A stretch of DNA of 64,000 nucleotides, taken from positions 52,648,034 to 52,712,033 of the forward strand of contig OX463842.1 of assembly GCA_949825065.1 (NCBI GenBank), given 5' to 3'. The stretch comes from Odontocerum albicorne (Eukaryota; Arthropoda; Insecta; Trichoptera; Odontoceridae). The notes under the pieces are model-generated. The model worked only from the letters and a program-made list of their open reading frames with translations, ran no database searches and was not told where the DNA came from. Position 1 is the stretch's first letter. Every line of letters begins with the position of its first letter. Made by a program: the position numbers and the translations under genes. Positions 44,500 to 55,042 of this stretch are shown here, piece by piece.

Positions 44500-45198
44500 A
44501 TATGGTGACCAAGGAAGATTCCCTTAGTGATCGATATTATATTTTAGATGATTGTTTGAGTGATTCAAACAAAAAAAAAATAGTTCAATCAAACACAAGT
44601 CATTTTGATTGATTTTAAATAAGATAAATGTTTCTATCGCTTGAATTCTTTCATACTTTGGTATCACGGCTAACGGATGTGTCGGTTCCTTGGCATAGGT
44701 AACATGTTCAATCGGTTTCCCATTTCCGATTTTCACAGATTGTACTTGTAACTGATCTTTTAAATAAAATTAAACACGATACTTAGTTGCGATGGACGTT
44801 GAATTGGGATATAACTAGTTTAAATAAGTGATCATGATTTCTAATGATTTCTGGGGCTAGTGATAAAATTAAATAGTATGTGTTTTTAACTGGTCCTTTG
44901 CGTGACATGTTTAATTTGCTTAGCGCCATATATTTGCCGCATTAAATGAATTATCTAATAAGCTCATTTAAGGTAAACTTTTTATTCACGATAAGACGAT
45001 TCTTATAAAATCAGCTGCACGGAGATGGTCGAAGAGAATCGTCCTGAACACTAATTCTTTGGACCCGTCGCGGAACACCGCGCGCCGGTTAAGGCACCAC
45101 TACACTAGTGTGGGGAGTTTGAGTGGTTGCTTAATTTTAGGTGAAATGAAAAGGTTCCGGTCTCAGGCATCAGCATTTCCAGTTTAAATCCTTCTTTC
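44500..45198. other. Spacer, no gene recognised
   Basis: A short GC-rich stretch at 45058-45115 (CGCGGAACACCGCGCGCCGG) stands out. Nothing is identified. Confidence 0.4.
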
Positions 45199-45579
45199 TT
45201 GGAACCTGGAATAACTGGCCAAAGACCGAATCGTCACAGATATGAACAATTTAAATTCTTGGTTCCAAAACATATGAATGGATACGCCATAGAAGTTACT
45301 ATAATAAAAACAGCCGATATTGTTCTGCTATACAAAATCATTCCCTCAGTAATCGATGCACCTCACTTTCTCGCAAGCATTTTATTTCGTATTCCCACTA
45401 TATCCACAAGACAGCTCAATCCCTTTTATATCGAAAATTGCTATACTAATTATAAAATTAACTACTCTATAATTCGTATGCAAACACTTGAAAATGAGCT
45501 TTGCTGCAATTCATATATTTTTAATATAAGTATGTATAGTATTCTCCAGAATATCACAATATTTAGAAATAGCTACTAA
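45199..45579 (+). pseudogene. Jockey-like LINE (family J4), C-terminal coding end
   Basis: A 126-codon open frame. Blocks ADIVLLYKIIPSVIDAPHFL, ASILFRIPTISTR, YTNYKINYSIIRMQTLENEL and CCNSYIFNISMYSI follow the conserved order at the end of Jockey-type RT proteins (F-Y-K block, RIP-x-TR block, RTNY-x-NR block, DIF-x-S block). No RT catalytic core is included, so the fragment is 5'-truncated. Its natural 3' end is not obvious, because family R5 begins about 60 bp downstream. Confidence 0.65.
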
Positions 45580-45639
45580 CTTTGTGCTCTACTTTATTAA
45601 TAAAAATAACCTAGCATAAACGAAACATTAATGGCAATA

Positions 45640-46175
45640 CCTGGCTTCTGGAGTTGAGTAACCCAGCATCAACACGTGGAAGATTTCGATTCTGCAAAGC
45701 AACTTTCACCTCGTTCTACAAGTGAGGCCATGTGTTTTCTATATCTATAGATCTATCCATAAAATTTCCAAAAAAAGTGGAACAACGCTTACATAGAATT
45801 CGAACAACGCTTATAACAATTCTTTGTTCTATGTAAGCGTTGTTCCACTAAAAACAAATCTTAGTTCTTTACCACTATAAAATAAGTTTTCGACAATTGT
45901 GTAAGTCTGTTTGGTGAAGTTTGGTAATATTTTGTGGTATACATACATATATTGAGCATAAATATACATATTAATACAAAATAATTTCAAACAATAACTA
46001 ATTTATTATTTCTACTGCTTTTTGTATTTCCATGTTAGTTATAAAGTTTTGTATTTTTTTGTCAATGTTTTTTAACACTTGTAATTGTTGTAAGTAACAA
46101 GTACTTGTATAACTTGTCATATATTCATTTGTATGTAAAAGACACTGTTGTGTCATTAATTAAATAAAATAAAAT
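45640..46175 (+). repeat. Dispersed LINE-like 3' fragment (family R5), copy 2
   Basis: Plus-strand partner of 32790-33310. It ends AAAGACACTGTTGTGTCATT followed by a TAAAT/TAAAA tail. Unlike copy 1 it contains a local inverted duplication: 45777-45798 and 45827-45848 are perfect 22-bp inverted arms (GTGGAACAACGCTTACATAG core) around a 28-nt loop. About 20 bp of the end (ACTTGTATGACTTGTCATAT) is repeated just downstream. Confidence 0.7.
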
Positions 46176-46261
46176 ACTTGTATGACTTGTCATATATTCA
46201 TTTGTATGTAAAAGTGTAATGATAGGAAGAAAGAGGCTGCGACCATTAAATTAAACACTTC

Positions 46262-46405
46262 TCCGTATCCGTAAATATTCAGAAAAACACATTTGGAAAG
46301 AAAACAGCATAAAATTTACCACCGGAAGATGAACTACAAAATACCTTTTGTAGATCTTCCGATATGTGATACTTACACATTCAGTTTCAAGTGTAGTGAA
46401 GTTTA
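46262..46405 (+). repeat. Dispersed hairpin repeat R3, copy 3
   Basis: The best-preserved hairpin of the family: outer arms GGAAGAT/ATCTTCC and inner arms CTACAAAA/TTTTGTAG around TACC, with a GAA bulge (46324-46360). It is followed by ATATGTGATACTTACACATT, whose ATGTG/CACAT can pair. The shared upstream block is TATTCAGAAAAACACATT. Confidence 0.65.
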
Positions 46406-46779
46406 TATGTTACATTTTTAATAATATGATTCAATGAAAAAGGGTTTTCAAGTGAGGAAGATACTTGAATTTTGATGCTGAACAATTTGACGAAATAGGT
46501 CAGCCGTCAAACGAAGTTCACTGCTTGAGGTGTCGGGAAAATCGATTGTTTGTTGAGTCTTATAGTGTTCAAACTTTAGGGCGGTCTTAAGTCATATTTA
46601 AAGGCAGATTTGCATGATAAGAATGTCACATTTTACTTTGAAATTAGTTATATCTTAAAGTGTAAATCATCTGGCTGAAGTGGATTTAACAAACATGATT
46701 TCATTTATTAGATACTAAGATAATCTTTATCTAAAGAAAAGGTTTCATGTGTAGTGTAATATTATTTTATTTATATTTT
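46406..46779. other. AT-rich spacer, no gene seen
   Basis: Nothing recognised. Confidence 0.45.
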
Positions 46780-47305
46780 TTATTTAACACTTTTATTGCA
46801 AATACAATCTGGCGGGCTTATTGCTAGGCGGCAATCTCTTCTAACCAACCAGACAAAAATACATGAAGCAAGTTACGTGGTCGTATAAATCATTCAAATT
46901 ACTATCCATCCCCACGAAATCCATAAACACATACGTGTGCATATGCCCATGAACCCTACAAAGACGGACAATTACCCGAACATTCATTTTTATGTAAAGT
47001 GAGATATTATCAATAAAAAAGAAAGGAATGGATGGTGGAGAGGAAAGGAAAAGAAAAATCAGGAATGAAACACGATATTTTACTGACTAGAAATTAAGAG
47101 CTTTTTCAGTCGCACCTTAAAGCATGCCAAGGACGGTGCAATTCTTATATTGGTTTGTAACTGATTCCTAAAGCTCACTGCATGGACAAGAAAGGCCAAT
47201 AGACAATTTCTGTTTGAGCGTAGCGCTAATCTATGATTGGAAAGACGCTGAATAATTTCGGCGAGATAAGTGGGGGCGGCGGGATAGTTAAGAATATTTT
47301 ACAGT
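46780..47305 (-). pseudogene. LINE family J2, minus-strand 3' copy
   Basis: Minus strand from about 47300: NILNYPAAPTYLAEIIQRLS, NHRLALRSNRNCLLAFLVHA, then NQLQTNIRIAPSLACFKVRL and KKLLISSQ before the stop at 47080-47082. Relative to 40637-41448, about 11 codons around the HRSSFFTSSF block are deleted in frame. The 3' UTR follows to the TTATTTAACACTTTTATTGC terminus at 46780. The frame lacks a start codon. Confidence 0.85.
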
Positions 47306-48500
47306 TGTGGCAGTACTAATGTAATTCTAATGGCATAAAATACCTTTCTAACGTTAGTAATTTTGAGAGATGTAACATTATAATGAAAGTGCTTTTATTA
47401 GTTAGCCGCCGTATAACAAAAAACTAATTTGGTTACTTTAAAGATAATCAGACGTTTTTTCTCACTAGTTGGTAATGATATTAACTGGGTATATCTAATT
47501 AACAATTTATATGCACAATTAATTATTTATCGAGATTAATTCAGCAGTTCAAAATATATAAAATTTTGCATTGTTAAGTCTTTTTTATTCAAGGTAATTT
47601 TTTCCGTACTTAAACGGCAGATTACTCTATCTTTAGTGGTTTTATTGGCATTTGTTAGACCAAAATTGGTAAAAAAATTAAATGTATCTTATCAGTCCGA
47701 ATAATAAACTTACATGTTTAATTCTTTTTAAATTATAACAAACTCGTAAATGTTTATTTTATTTTACAAGTTTTGCCAAAATTGTTTGTATTTTACCAAC
47801 TTTTGAATGGGAATCTGTAAATATTTAACTTAAATATCGTACAGTATTGGGACACTGCTATCGTGAAGACCATAAGGTCCCTTCAGGGAGTAGTTATTGT
47901 ACCAGAAATGTTACAAAAGGTCTCGACGAAATTCCCAAAGCAAATAATTATTATGGAAAATGAATCCTACAGGCAACAATCCCAAGAATTTTCAATGGAA
48001 TATTCTTTTACCTGGTTGGGTTACGAAACTTATCCTAAATTAAATATCGTTTTTTTTTCAAATAACATCGTTATTTGAAAAATATGTAACCTAACTTAAC
48101 TTTTTACGTATATTTTATATTTAAATTGTTTAAAATGTATTTAAATACCTGCTGATAGCTCAAAGGTGACCTTTGAATAATTGAACCCATATAATATTAA
48201 TTAAATAATTAAGCTATAACATGCACGGTTTCAAGTTTTTTAAAACGTTTCTGAAATACGTTATTAAAACAATCTAATGTTACAAAACAGTGCTGGAAGA
48301 CAAGCAAACGAAAAATGTAACATATATATGCGTTCTCTTAAACGAAATACTAATGTGTCATGTCATTTACACAAAAAACGCTATTCTGCGCTACGTACAT
48401 AAATAACACAATAGTTTGACAAACATTAGCGAGATTAACTACTTATAACTGATATACCAACTTTCAAATAACAAATCAAATTAAACACAACATTACTGTC
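47306..48500. other. AT-rich spacer, no gene recognised
   Basis: A plus frame of 71 codons (47863-48078) has no recognisable domain. No repeats recognised. Confidence 0.4.
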
Positions 48501-48533
48501 TTGATATAGCAACTGACAACTTTGTGTCAAACC

Positions 48534-48590
48534 TATAAAACCTTCACTCGCGACTAACACTCATTCAACACTGCATTAAGGCATGGTAAG
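48534..48590 (+). promoter_or_regulatory. Candidate host promoter with minimal first exon
   Basis: TATAAAA (48534-48540) is followed 29 bp later by TCATTC (A at 48563), an arthropod-initiator-like sequence. Twenty bases on, ATG (48583-48585) is immediately followed by GTAAGA, a good splice donor. TATA, initiator, short leader and ATG|GTAAG is a layout known from insect cuticle-protein-type genes, where exon 1 encodes only a few residues. The next AG acceptor-like site (48770) does not keep the frame open, so no second exon could be confirmed. This may be chance. Confidence 0.3.
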
Positions 48591-48841
48591 AAATCAAATT
48601 TCATTAATGAATCGTTACCGCGCACGGATCATTTTATTTACAAAAATTTAAATAGTACGACATCTGTTACTACAAATCAGAATTATCTTAACGTATTATC
48701 GACAATTATGTGCTATTTGGGCCACACTTGGTTTTAGATTTGACATTTTCTACCCTTCGGAATAATTTCAGAGCCTTTAGATATCTGGATAGTTAATATT
48801 AAAATAAATAAACGAAAAAAAAGGATTTGTTGGAATACAGC

Positions 48842-49081
48842 ACTTGTTCAATATAATATTTATAGTTAAGGCATTAACATTGAGGAGGTTTAAATACATT
48901 GTAATTTGTTTTGTCAAACACTGTTTATTCTACTTTTTTGTAACGGTATAACCCTACCGGTTTCAGTCTTGTTTGTGCTCCTCTGATAATGAGGGGAAAG
49001 CCTTGAAACCGGTAGGGTTATACCGTTATAAAAAAGTGGAATAAACAGTGTTTGATAAAACAAATTACAACTTGTTCAATA
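48842..49081. mobile_element. Penelope-like foldback copy with 12-bp target duplication
   Basis: ACTTGTTCAATA at 48842-48853 and 49070-49081 brackets a short element: extension (TAGTTAAGGCATTAACATTG), left arm in minus orientation through CCCTACCGGTTTC, then directly GTCTTGTTTGTGCTCCTCTG and the plus arm ending GATAAAACAAATTACA. No coding sequence remains. It shows the inverted-arm architecture and variable-length target duplication of Penelope-like retroelements. Confidence 0.85.
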
Positions 49082-50087
49082 GTTGTAAGTTCGTTTGTTG
49101 ATATACTAAATACGAGTATATCGACTCTTTCAGTTATAATCATAATGATTTTCCACTTACTATAAATGTGAAAAAAGTTACCAATAAACTTAAATTCAAG
49201 TGACAGGCCTGTTTGGTTTCAGAAAAGCATTATCAAACCGTGTAAATTTTTTAAACTTTTAAGTATTAAATCATTCTTTTAAAAATGGCGTCTATAATAT
49301 AAATACAAATTAATTTTTAAAAAAATGTTTCCCATCAGATTACTTTAAGGGAATGTCATATGAATTTATGGTGATAATTACTTATTTTTTTATATCAAGG
49401 TTTCTCAAACAGAAATCGTTATTAGATTCAACGTAAAAGCCTCCTGGTACAACTTTAAAGTAAATACATTGGAAAAAAAAATAATCTTACATTTTTACTC
49501 TGCAATGTACAAAATAAGGCATTTTGCATGTAAATAAATTAGCAAATTTGTTACAGGAAGAATATGGAAACCCTTCCACCTCTGCCCACCGATTAACCAA
49601 CTAAAATTCAATCTATCAGACAATTATCTTATGGGATCAAGGGTTAATAGTATTTGAAACACCCTTTAATAATAATTTAAAGCTTCCCCACTCGTACAAA
49701 GTATTACTTGACTGAACTAATTCTCAGATGATGACATTTTTCACAGCTCGGTGGACAAATCGAGAAGTGAGCTTTGTGAAATGATTTCTACGCGTTATAC
49801 ACCCACTTCACAACGAAGCTCTGATCATCATATATACACATATACTATAAAACCGTTTTCATTGCGCCTAAATTTTCTTTCGCGACCAACCTCTTTCTCA
49901 TTCTGTCTGTTTATCTATACACCTTCACATACAACCCGTAATAACTATTTAAATTTTAATAATTTCAAAGTATTTCAATTAAACATTTGAACAAAGACTC
50001 ATCCACGCTATCAAGGAAGGCGTTGAGATGATTGTATTAGTAAATACTAAGAATAAAGGTAGGTAAAAATTTTGCCAGAGATCAAAA
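49082..50087. other. AT-rich spacer, no gene seen
   Basis: A plus frame of 79 codons (49751-49990) has no recognisable domain. Nothing else recognised. Confidence 0.4.
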
Positions 50088-50459
50088 TATAGTAGTACCT
50101 CGGGTTACGAATTTAATTCGTTTTTTGATTCCGTTCGCGAGCCGAAATGTTCACAAACCGAAATTCATTTTCTTGGAACCATAATGAGGGTTAATTTTAT
50201 TCAAAATATATTTTATATATACTGTATATTATATACGAGTATATAAACAGCGAAAAAAATTATATCAAGAACAACGACAAACAACGTTCACAACGCGCGC
50301 ACCTGATAACAACTAATGCGTTATTGCGTAATTCGCCGTTACAACTAATTCGTGAGCCGAGGCATTGTACGCAGGTCGAGTCAACATTTGTTCGGAAATT
50401 GTGTTCGTAAGCCGATTTGTTCGTGACTAGAGGCGTTCGTGACCCGAGGTTTGACTGTA
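50088..50459. mobile_element. pogo/Tigger-type MITE with TA target duplication
   Basis: The element 50090-50457 has inverted ends TAGTAGTACCTCGGGTTACG and CAGTCAAACCTCGGGTCACG (the latter read on the minus strand), flanked by TA at 50088-50089 and 50458-50459. CAGT...ACCTCG(G/A)...ACGAA ends are characteristic of Tigger-like elements. The interior has further degenerate GTTCGTGA(G/C)CCGA blocks, and no transposase. Confidence 0.8.
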
Positions 50460-50717
50460 GGTTGAGATCTTAATTTGTGAGAGTGCGAATCCTGTTTGAA
50501 AGGAGACGAGGAAGAGAGTGCTCATAATTGTAGTAATCTTTATTTAATCCTTGTTTCTATAATGTATTATCAGGTCCCTGGCCAACCTCTGGTACATATA
50601 CAATGTAGCACGATATTTCACTGTTGGTATATACAGAAAGGATAGAGCGCCAGGATTTCCTATATCGAAACACATCTTTAGCATTTTTGATTTTTCTGAC
50701 GTTTTACTTTTCCTTCC

Positions 50718-51352
50718 TTGATCCTTCCCTTACGGTGATAAAAATGAAACGTGCGCTCCGGTGTTGGGTAGTGAGTACGCGATCAAAAATTTGCGATTTT
50801 AAATCGGAAAAATAAGAACATTCATAGATAACCCCCTTAATTAATTATTATTGAAGTTAAAAATTATAATAATTGAGATTTATTTGCTGAAAACATTAAA
50901 AAACCATCTGGCAATGCTCACGGAACGGGCGTAGATCTAGTCTTGTTGCCAGCTCAACAGCTACTGTGGCGCGGCAGGGTTGGTGGCTAGCTCGGGCGTG
51001 GCTTACACTTGCGAGGTTGAGACAATTGAGCTCCTCGCTATTCAGTGACGTATGCAAAAGTGAGATGCGAATATAGTGTCGCGCTTCCCGCATACTCTTC
51101 ACCTATCGTCAAGACCTAAGATCGAGGCACTCACAGCGTTTAAATGCGAATTTGTTTCCAATATTCACGAAATACTTACGATGTAGTCGATAAATTCTGA
51201 TTATTATATATATTATTTTTTTAATCAATGCGCAAATATATTATGGAGGAATACCTAAAATCTTAACCTTGTATTTATAATATTTATAGAGATATTGATG
51301 GTTATTAGAAGCAACGTGTAGAAGATACCCAACACAGGGAAGGAAAGGTTAA
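50718..51352 (+). mobile_element. TTAA-flanked MITE, subfamily Q, copy 2
   Basis: The left target is TTGA (50718-50721) and the right is TTAA (51349-51352); the ends match copy 1. It is nearly identical to the copies at 38745 and 56050, including the central AGCTCAACAGCTACTGTGGC block. Confidence 0.88.
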
Positions 51353-51359
51353 CATATCA

Positions 51360-51605
51360 TTTACTTGATCCAACACTATTTTCTTTGGTCATCTTCAGAA
51401 ATTTCTTTCATACACATTTGCACTGTATATCAGTTTTGTTAATATTTCTTCATTTATTAGTTCCTCTTGCCTGAACCATATCTGTGTGCTCTTCATTTGA
51501 ATCAACACATCAGCCTTAAGTTCACGTCATTCCTTATTTTAATGCTCCCTACTCACTTCATTCCTTATTCTGTCGTATGTTGTCACGTCATGTATTCCTG
51601 TTATT
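51360..51605 (-). pseudogene. LINE family A fragment without the minisatellite expansion
   Basis: Minus-strand relics: TTYDRIRNEVS, ELKADVLIQMKSTQIWF, then EELINEEILTKLIYSANVYE. These span the same codons that are expanded into a 29-bp array at 22115-22470, but here the segment is present once (ATTCAAATGAAGAGCACACA then GATATGG). That makes it a reference for the unexpanded state. Stops and frameshifts are present. Q copy 2 abuts its 3' side. Confidence 0.65.
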
Positions 51606-51828
51606 ATTATCAAATAGCGAATGTGCGTGTCAAGTAAAAAAATATATGTTTACTAGAAATGTTATTATCACACGGTAGAATAATATGCAAGTGCCCAGAA
51701 GAATATGTCGTAAGTACAAATTACTATAGTAAATATTTTTTTCTTTTACGTATCTCAGAAACAGTTAAACATTATTTACCAATTGCTAGTTAAAATTCAA
51801 TAAAATGATTCCAAGGTTTATGGGTTTA

Positions 51829-52371
51829 TTTATTTATTCAACACTTTAATTGCAAATATAATCCAGCAGGTGTATTGTCATGTGGCAATCTCTTCCAACC
51901 AACCAGACAAAAGTAAATGAAGCAAGTTACGTGGTCGTATAAATCATTCAAATAACTATCCATCCACACGAAATCCATAAACACATACGTGAGCATATGC
52001 CCACGAACCCTACAAAGACAGACAATCACCCGAACATTATTTTTCATATAAAGTGAGATATCATCAATCAAAAGGAAAGAAGGGATGTTGGAGAGGAAAG
52101 GAAAAGAAAAATCAGGTATGAAACACGTTATTTTACTGACTAGAAATTAGGAGTTTTTTCAGTCGCTTGTTAAAGCATGCCAAGGACGGAGCGAGTCTTA
52201 TATTGGTTTGTAACTGATTCCAGAGTCTCACTGCATGGACAGTAAATGACGACGTAAAAAAGAGGAGCGGCGAACTGGAAAGGCCAATAAACAATCTCTG
52301 TTTGAGCGTAGCTCTAATCCATGATTGAAAAGACGCTGAAATTTTTCTGCGAGATATGAGGGTTGTCATGT
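51829..52371 (-). pseudogene. LINE family J2, minus-strand 3' copy
   Basis: Minus frame 52133-52369 encodes TTLISRRKISASFQSWI, RLFIGLSSSPLLFFTSSFTV and HAVRLWNQLQTNIRLAPSLA, ending LLISSQ. The first part is in a shifted frame relative to the copy at 40637. The 3' UTR runs to TTATTTATTCAACACTTTAA at 51829. It is 5'-truncated near 52371, next to another LINE relic. Confidence 0.85.
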
Positions 52372-52599
52372 TTGCTGACTCAAGTGTCTTATTTTCGGGG
52401 GTTCCTAGATTGGTTTACTTGGAAACCTTATTTTAGCTAAGTTTAATGTTATTCTGATGTTAAATAGCTGTCTTAAATCAATTCTTGGAGCAATATCAGG
52501 ATCTTCTTGTTCTTCATTGTGCGTTAAATGGTAAGCGGCGTGGTTCTCTGTTTTGTCAAAAACTTGGTGCACCACCTTTTCCCCTCCTCTTAATCCTAG

Positions 52600-53430
52600 A
52601 GCATATTAAATACACAGCTTAAAAAGGTCCCTGTGCACTCATTTATTTGATCCGTTCATTACATGGGCACTCTTCTTTTGCTCACATTCCCTCAACTGTT
52701 CCTGGAATCACAATTTTCTATGAACTTTCATTATTCTTTCTAACCATATACCCAAAGAACGTTAGATTTTTTTTTGGAACAAGTCTTTTGGTTATCTTCT
52801 ATTCTAGGATGATACAAACGTTAAAACACCTTGTCTGCTACCAATGTTAAAACGCCTTGTTATCCATGAGAAACGAAGCAACCGTCTCCAGCACCACATC
52901 TCGATGACATCAAACGTGTTCTTTTCTATTTTATCAGTATCCATATTTACACTCCGTACAGTGCTTTGGAACGTACTAAAGACGTAACTAGAAAGAGTTT
53001 AGTTTTTCTGAATATAAATCGATTAATCCATGTATTTTTAAACTTGTCATGGCAGCTTTTGCTATTCCAATCCGTCTTCAGATCTCTGATTTCAATCCTT
53101 CATTATTTGAGAAAAGAGTATTGAAACAGACAAACTCGTTGACATCTCGTTTACTCTCACATATGTCATATTTTGTAGAGACAGGTTGTGTCAGAACTAT
53201 CAACTGTCTCAAAACACCCACGTCTTCCAAAACTTGACATAGGTAATTCCATTTAACGCAATCAAAAGTATTTTCGTAGTTCATAAAGCAGAATATCACG
53301 TGATCCTTGAACTTTCGGCTTTTCTCCATAATTAGTCGTTTGTTTAAACTTGGTTCCCGTGTGCCTCTGTTTTGATATTTGCCAACCTTGGTTAAATTGT
53401 AATCTCTTTACTTGATTAAAAGATAATATT
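52600..53430 (-). pseudogene. LINE family B RT relic with mutated motif A
   Basis: From 53400 downward on the minus strand: NRGTREPSLNKRLIMEKSRK, then FCFMNYENTFDCVKWNYL (RT motif A; family FIDYEKAFD is FMNYENTFD, with the catalytic aspartate replaced by asparagine, codon 53279-53281). Later relics are LFLVTSLVRSKALYGV, DVIEMWCWRRLLRFSWI (assembled over shifts) and LTFFGYMVRKNNESS near 52720. The central RT including motif C is missing or unreadable. Related relics lie at 55755-56905. Heavily mutated. Confidence 0.72.
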
Positions 53431-53437
53431 TTTATCG

Positions 53438-53513
53438 CTGGTTGGAAGAGATTGCCGCCTGACAATAAGCCCGCCAGATTGTATTTGCAATAAAAGTGTT
53501 AAATAAATAAATA
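53438..53513 (+). mobile_element. LINE J2 3' tail fragment
   Basis: GGTTGGAAGAGATTGCCGCC, AAGCCCGCCAGATTGTATTT and GTGTTAAATAAATAAATA are the last ~75 bp of J2. It is a very short 5'-truncated insertion next to the family B relic. Confidence 0.85.
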
Positions 53514-53564
53514 TTTTAAAATTTTCTAAGATATTTTACAAGCCTTTTATATATTTTAAGATAT

Positions 53565-53745
53565 TTTTTTATCCTCAGTAAGATACAGGCAAAAGCCTAG
53601 TTTACTGGAAACACGACAAATGAAAAGCAACAAACCCAGATCCATTAAAATTATATGTCCAAATTAAATTACCTGTTGTTTTTTTTTCGCAAATTATGTA
53701 TATTTCTTGTCACGTGTAAATAAAATTAAAAAAATTAATAAAATA
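53565..53745 (+). repeat. Dispersed 3'-end repeat R4, copy 1
   Basis: TCCTCAGTAAGATACAGGCA, then GACAAATGAAAAGCAACAAA, CCCAGATCC, TTACCTGTTG and CGCAAATTATGTATATTTCT, ending in a TAAAATTAAAAA-type tail. It matches 59990-60155. The tail suggests the 3' end of a retroelement; no coding part was found with either copy. Confidence 0.75.
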
Positions 53746-53810
53746 AAAATGATTTGCCTTTTATTATTTTCTAAGATATTTTACAATATTCAGAGGTAAA
53801 TAAAATCAAA

Positions 53811-54086
53811 TTAAACAGAATTGCAGTTACACAAGATTCTCTCTAAGTTGTCTCTGAAAAAGCAGGTAAATGCTCCTGTAACGTCTGGCTGCCGGCAATA
53901 GGATAGCAGCTTTTCACAGAACTCCGTTTTCCTTTGTGCCTGACACGGCTCACAGGGTTGACAGAAGGCAGGGATTGCAGCCACCCTGTTTGCAGGCAGC
54001 TCTCTCCTTCGTACGTAATGCGCTCCTTTGTGATGAGCACCCGACACTTGCAGTGCATAGTGCGTCCCGCGTCTCCTGCCACCCAT
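53811..54086 (-). CDS. Cysteine-rich open frame in a GC-rich patch, unrecognised
   Basis: A minus-strand frame of 91 codons from ATG 54084-54086 to TAA 53811-53813. The C-terminal half is cysteine-rich (FCQPCEPCQAQRKTEFCEKL, SYCRQPD, FTCFFRD, LCNCNSV). GC content is near half, well above the flanks, which favours a once-coding or horizontally derived segment over chance. A second minus frame (53843-54082) overlaps it almost completely, so the true frame is uncertain. No signal peptide and no known domain were recognised. A donor-like CAGGTAAAT at 53871 on the plus strand leaves open a plus-strand exon. It could be a single exon, a pseudogene or part of an unrecognised mobile element. Confidence 0.3.
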   Translation of the reverse strand: MGGRRRGTHYALQVSGAHHKGAHYVRRRELPANRVAAIPAFCQPCEPCQAQRKTEFCEKLLSYCRQPDVTGAFTCFFRDNLERILCNCNSV

Positions 54087-54089
54087 GAC

Positions 54090-54670
54090 TAATTGTTGTG
54101 TAATGGAGATGGAAAGCTGCAGACGAGCTGAAGAATTAAACTACGATGAAATGCCGCAATATATATCTTGAGCTTTTTTGTACTTTCTTAGAAGGTAGAG
54201 CTTTAGTTCTCTATTAATTTAATTAATTATGCAAAAACATATAAATTTACCTTCAATTATCATTTATGTTAAGTATATTTCATCATATTACACGATAAAT
54301 TAATTACTTTTGAAAAAAAAAGATATATGAATAGTTGAATCAAATAAAGCGCTAATTATCCTGGCCCCCAATATGAGGAAATGAAGAAATTGTGGATAAT
54401 AACGTCAGATTAAAGCTTTAATTGGACTTTTGAGAGAAGTCATTAGATTAGATTTAAAAGAATGAGGCTCTGCAGGAACTTGGTGATTTATTACGGTTAG
54501 TAGCATTGGCATATAGAACGAAACTGCATACTTAGTTTCAAATAAATTGGTTTGGTACTTAGTGCCTATTTTACTTCAACCAACTTCAACATATTATATT
54601 GATATCATTAATTGTATAACACAAGTACGTCAACAAACAAAGGGGAGATTGTAAGATCTTATACGTTCTT
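54090..54670. other. AT-rich spacer, no gene seen
   Basis: Nothing recognised. Confidence 0.45.
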
Positions 54671-54674
54671 CAAA

Positions 54675-54790
54675 TTGAGACACTCGTATGAGGTGTGTGA
54701 ATGTGGAAGAGGTAAAATATGTGCGTTGAGATCGAAACGTCTAGCGCTGTGTCCTTTCGGCCTATTCCAGCAGGAAAACTGTGTGATGGT
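54675..54790 (+). pseudogene. LINE family A 3' tail interrupted by Penelope
   Basis: ATGTGGAAGAGGTAAAATAT, GCGTTGAGATCGAAACG and CTGTGTCCTTTCGGCCTATT follow the family A tail as seen at 43510-43600. The Penelope copy with target duplication TGTGTGATGGTT is inserted at its very end. Confidence 0.5.
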
Positions 54791-55042
54791 TGTAATTTAT
54801 TTTTATCAAACACTGTTTATTCCACTTTTTTGTAACGGTATAACCCTACCGGTTTCAAGGCTTTCACTTCATCTTCAGGGGAGCACAAACAAGACTAAAT
54901 TCTGTTCGAACTGGTACCAATATACACGCTTCAACGGCGGGGGGCTGAGGGGTGAGGGAGGCATGAGACGATTTCGGCCAAGAGCGGAGAGATTTTTGTG
55001 ATATAACTGTTGAACAGATGTTCGGATCGATGTGTGATGGTT
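54780..55042 (-). mobile_element. Penelope-like element, 5'-truncated copy with 12-bp target duplication
   Basis: TGTGTGATGGTT at 54780-54791 and 55031-55042 flanks the element 54792-55030. On the minus strand the relic of the GIY-YIG protein C-terminus reads SALGRN, then after shifts KRVYWYQFEQNLVLFALP. The terminal arm CCTTGAAACCGGTAGGGTTA..AAACAGTGTTTGATAAAA follows. A single arm is present, with no inverted partner, so this is a simple truncated copy. Confidence 0.85.
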
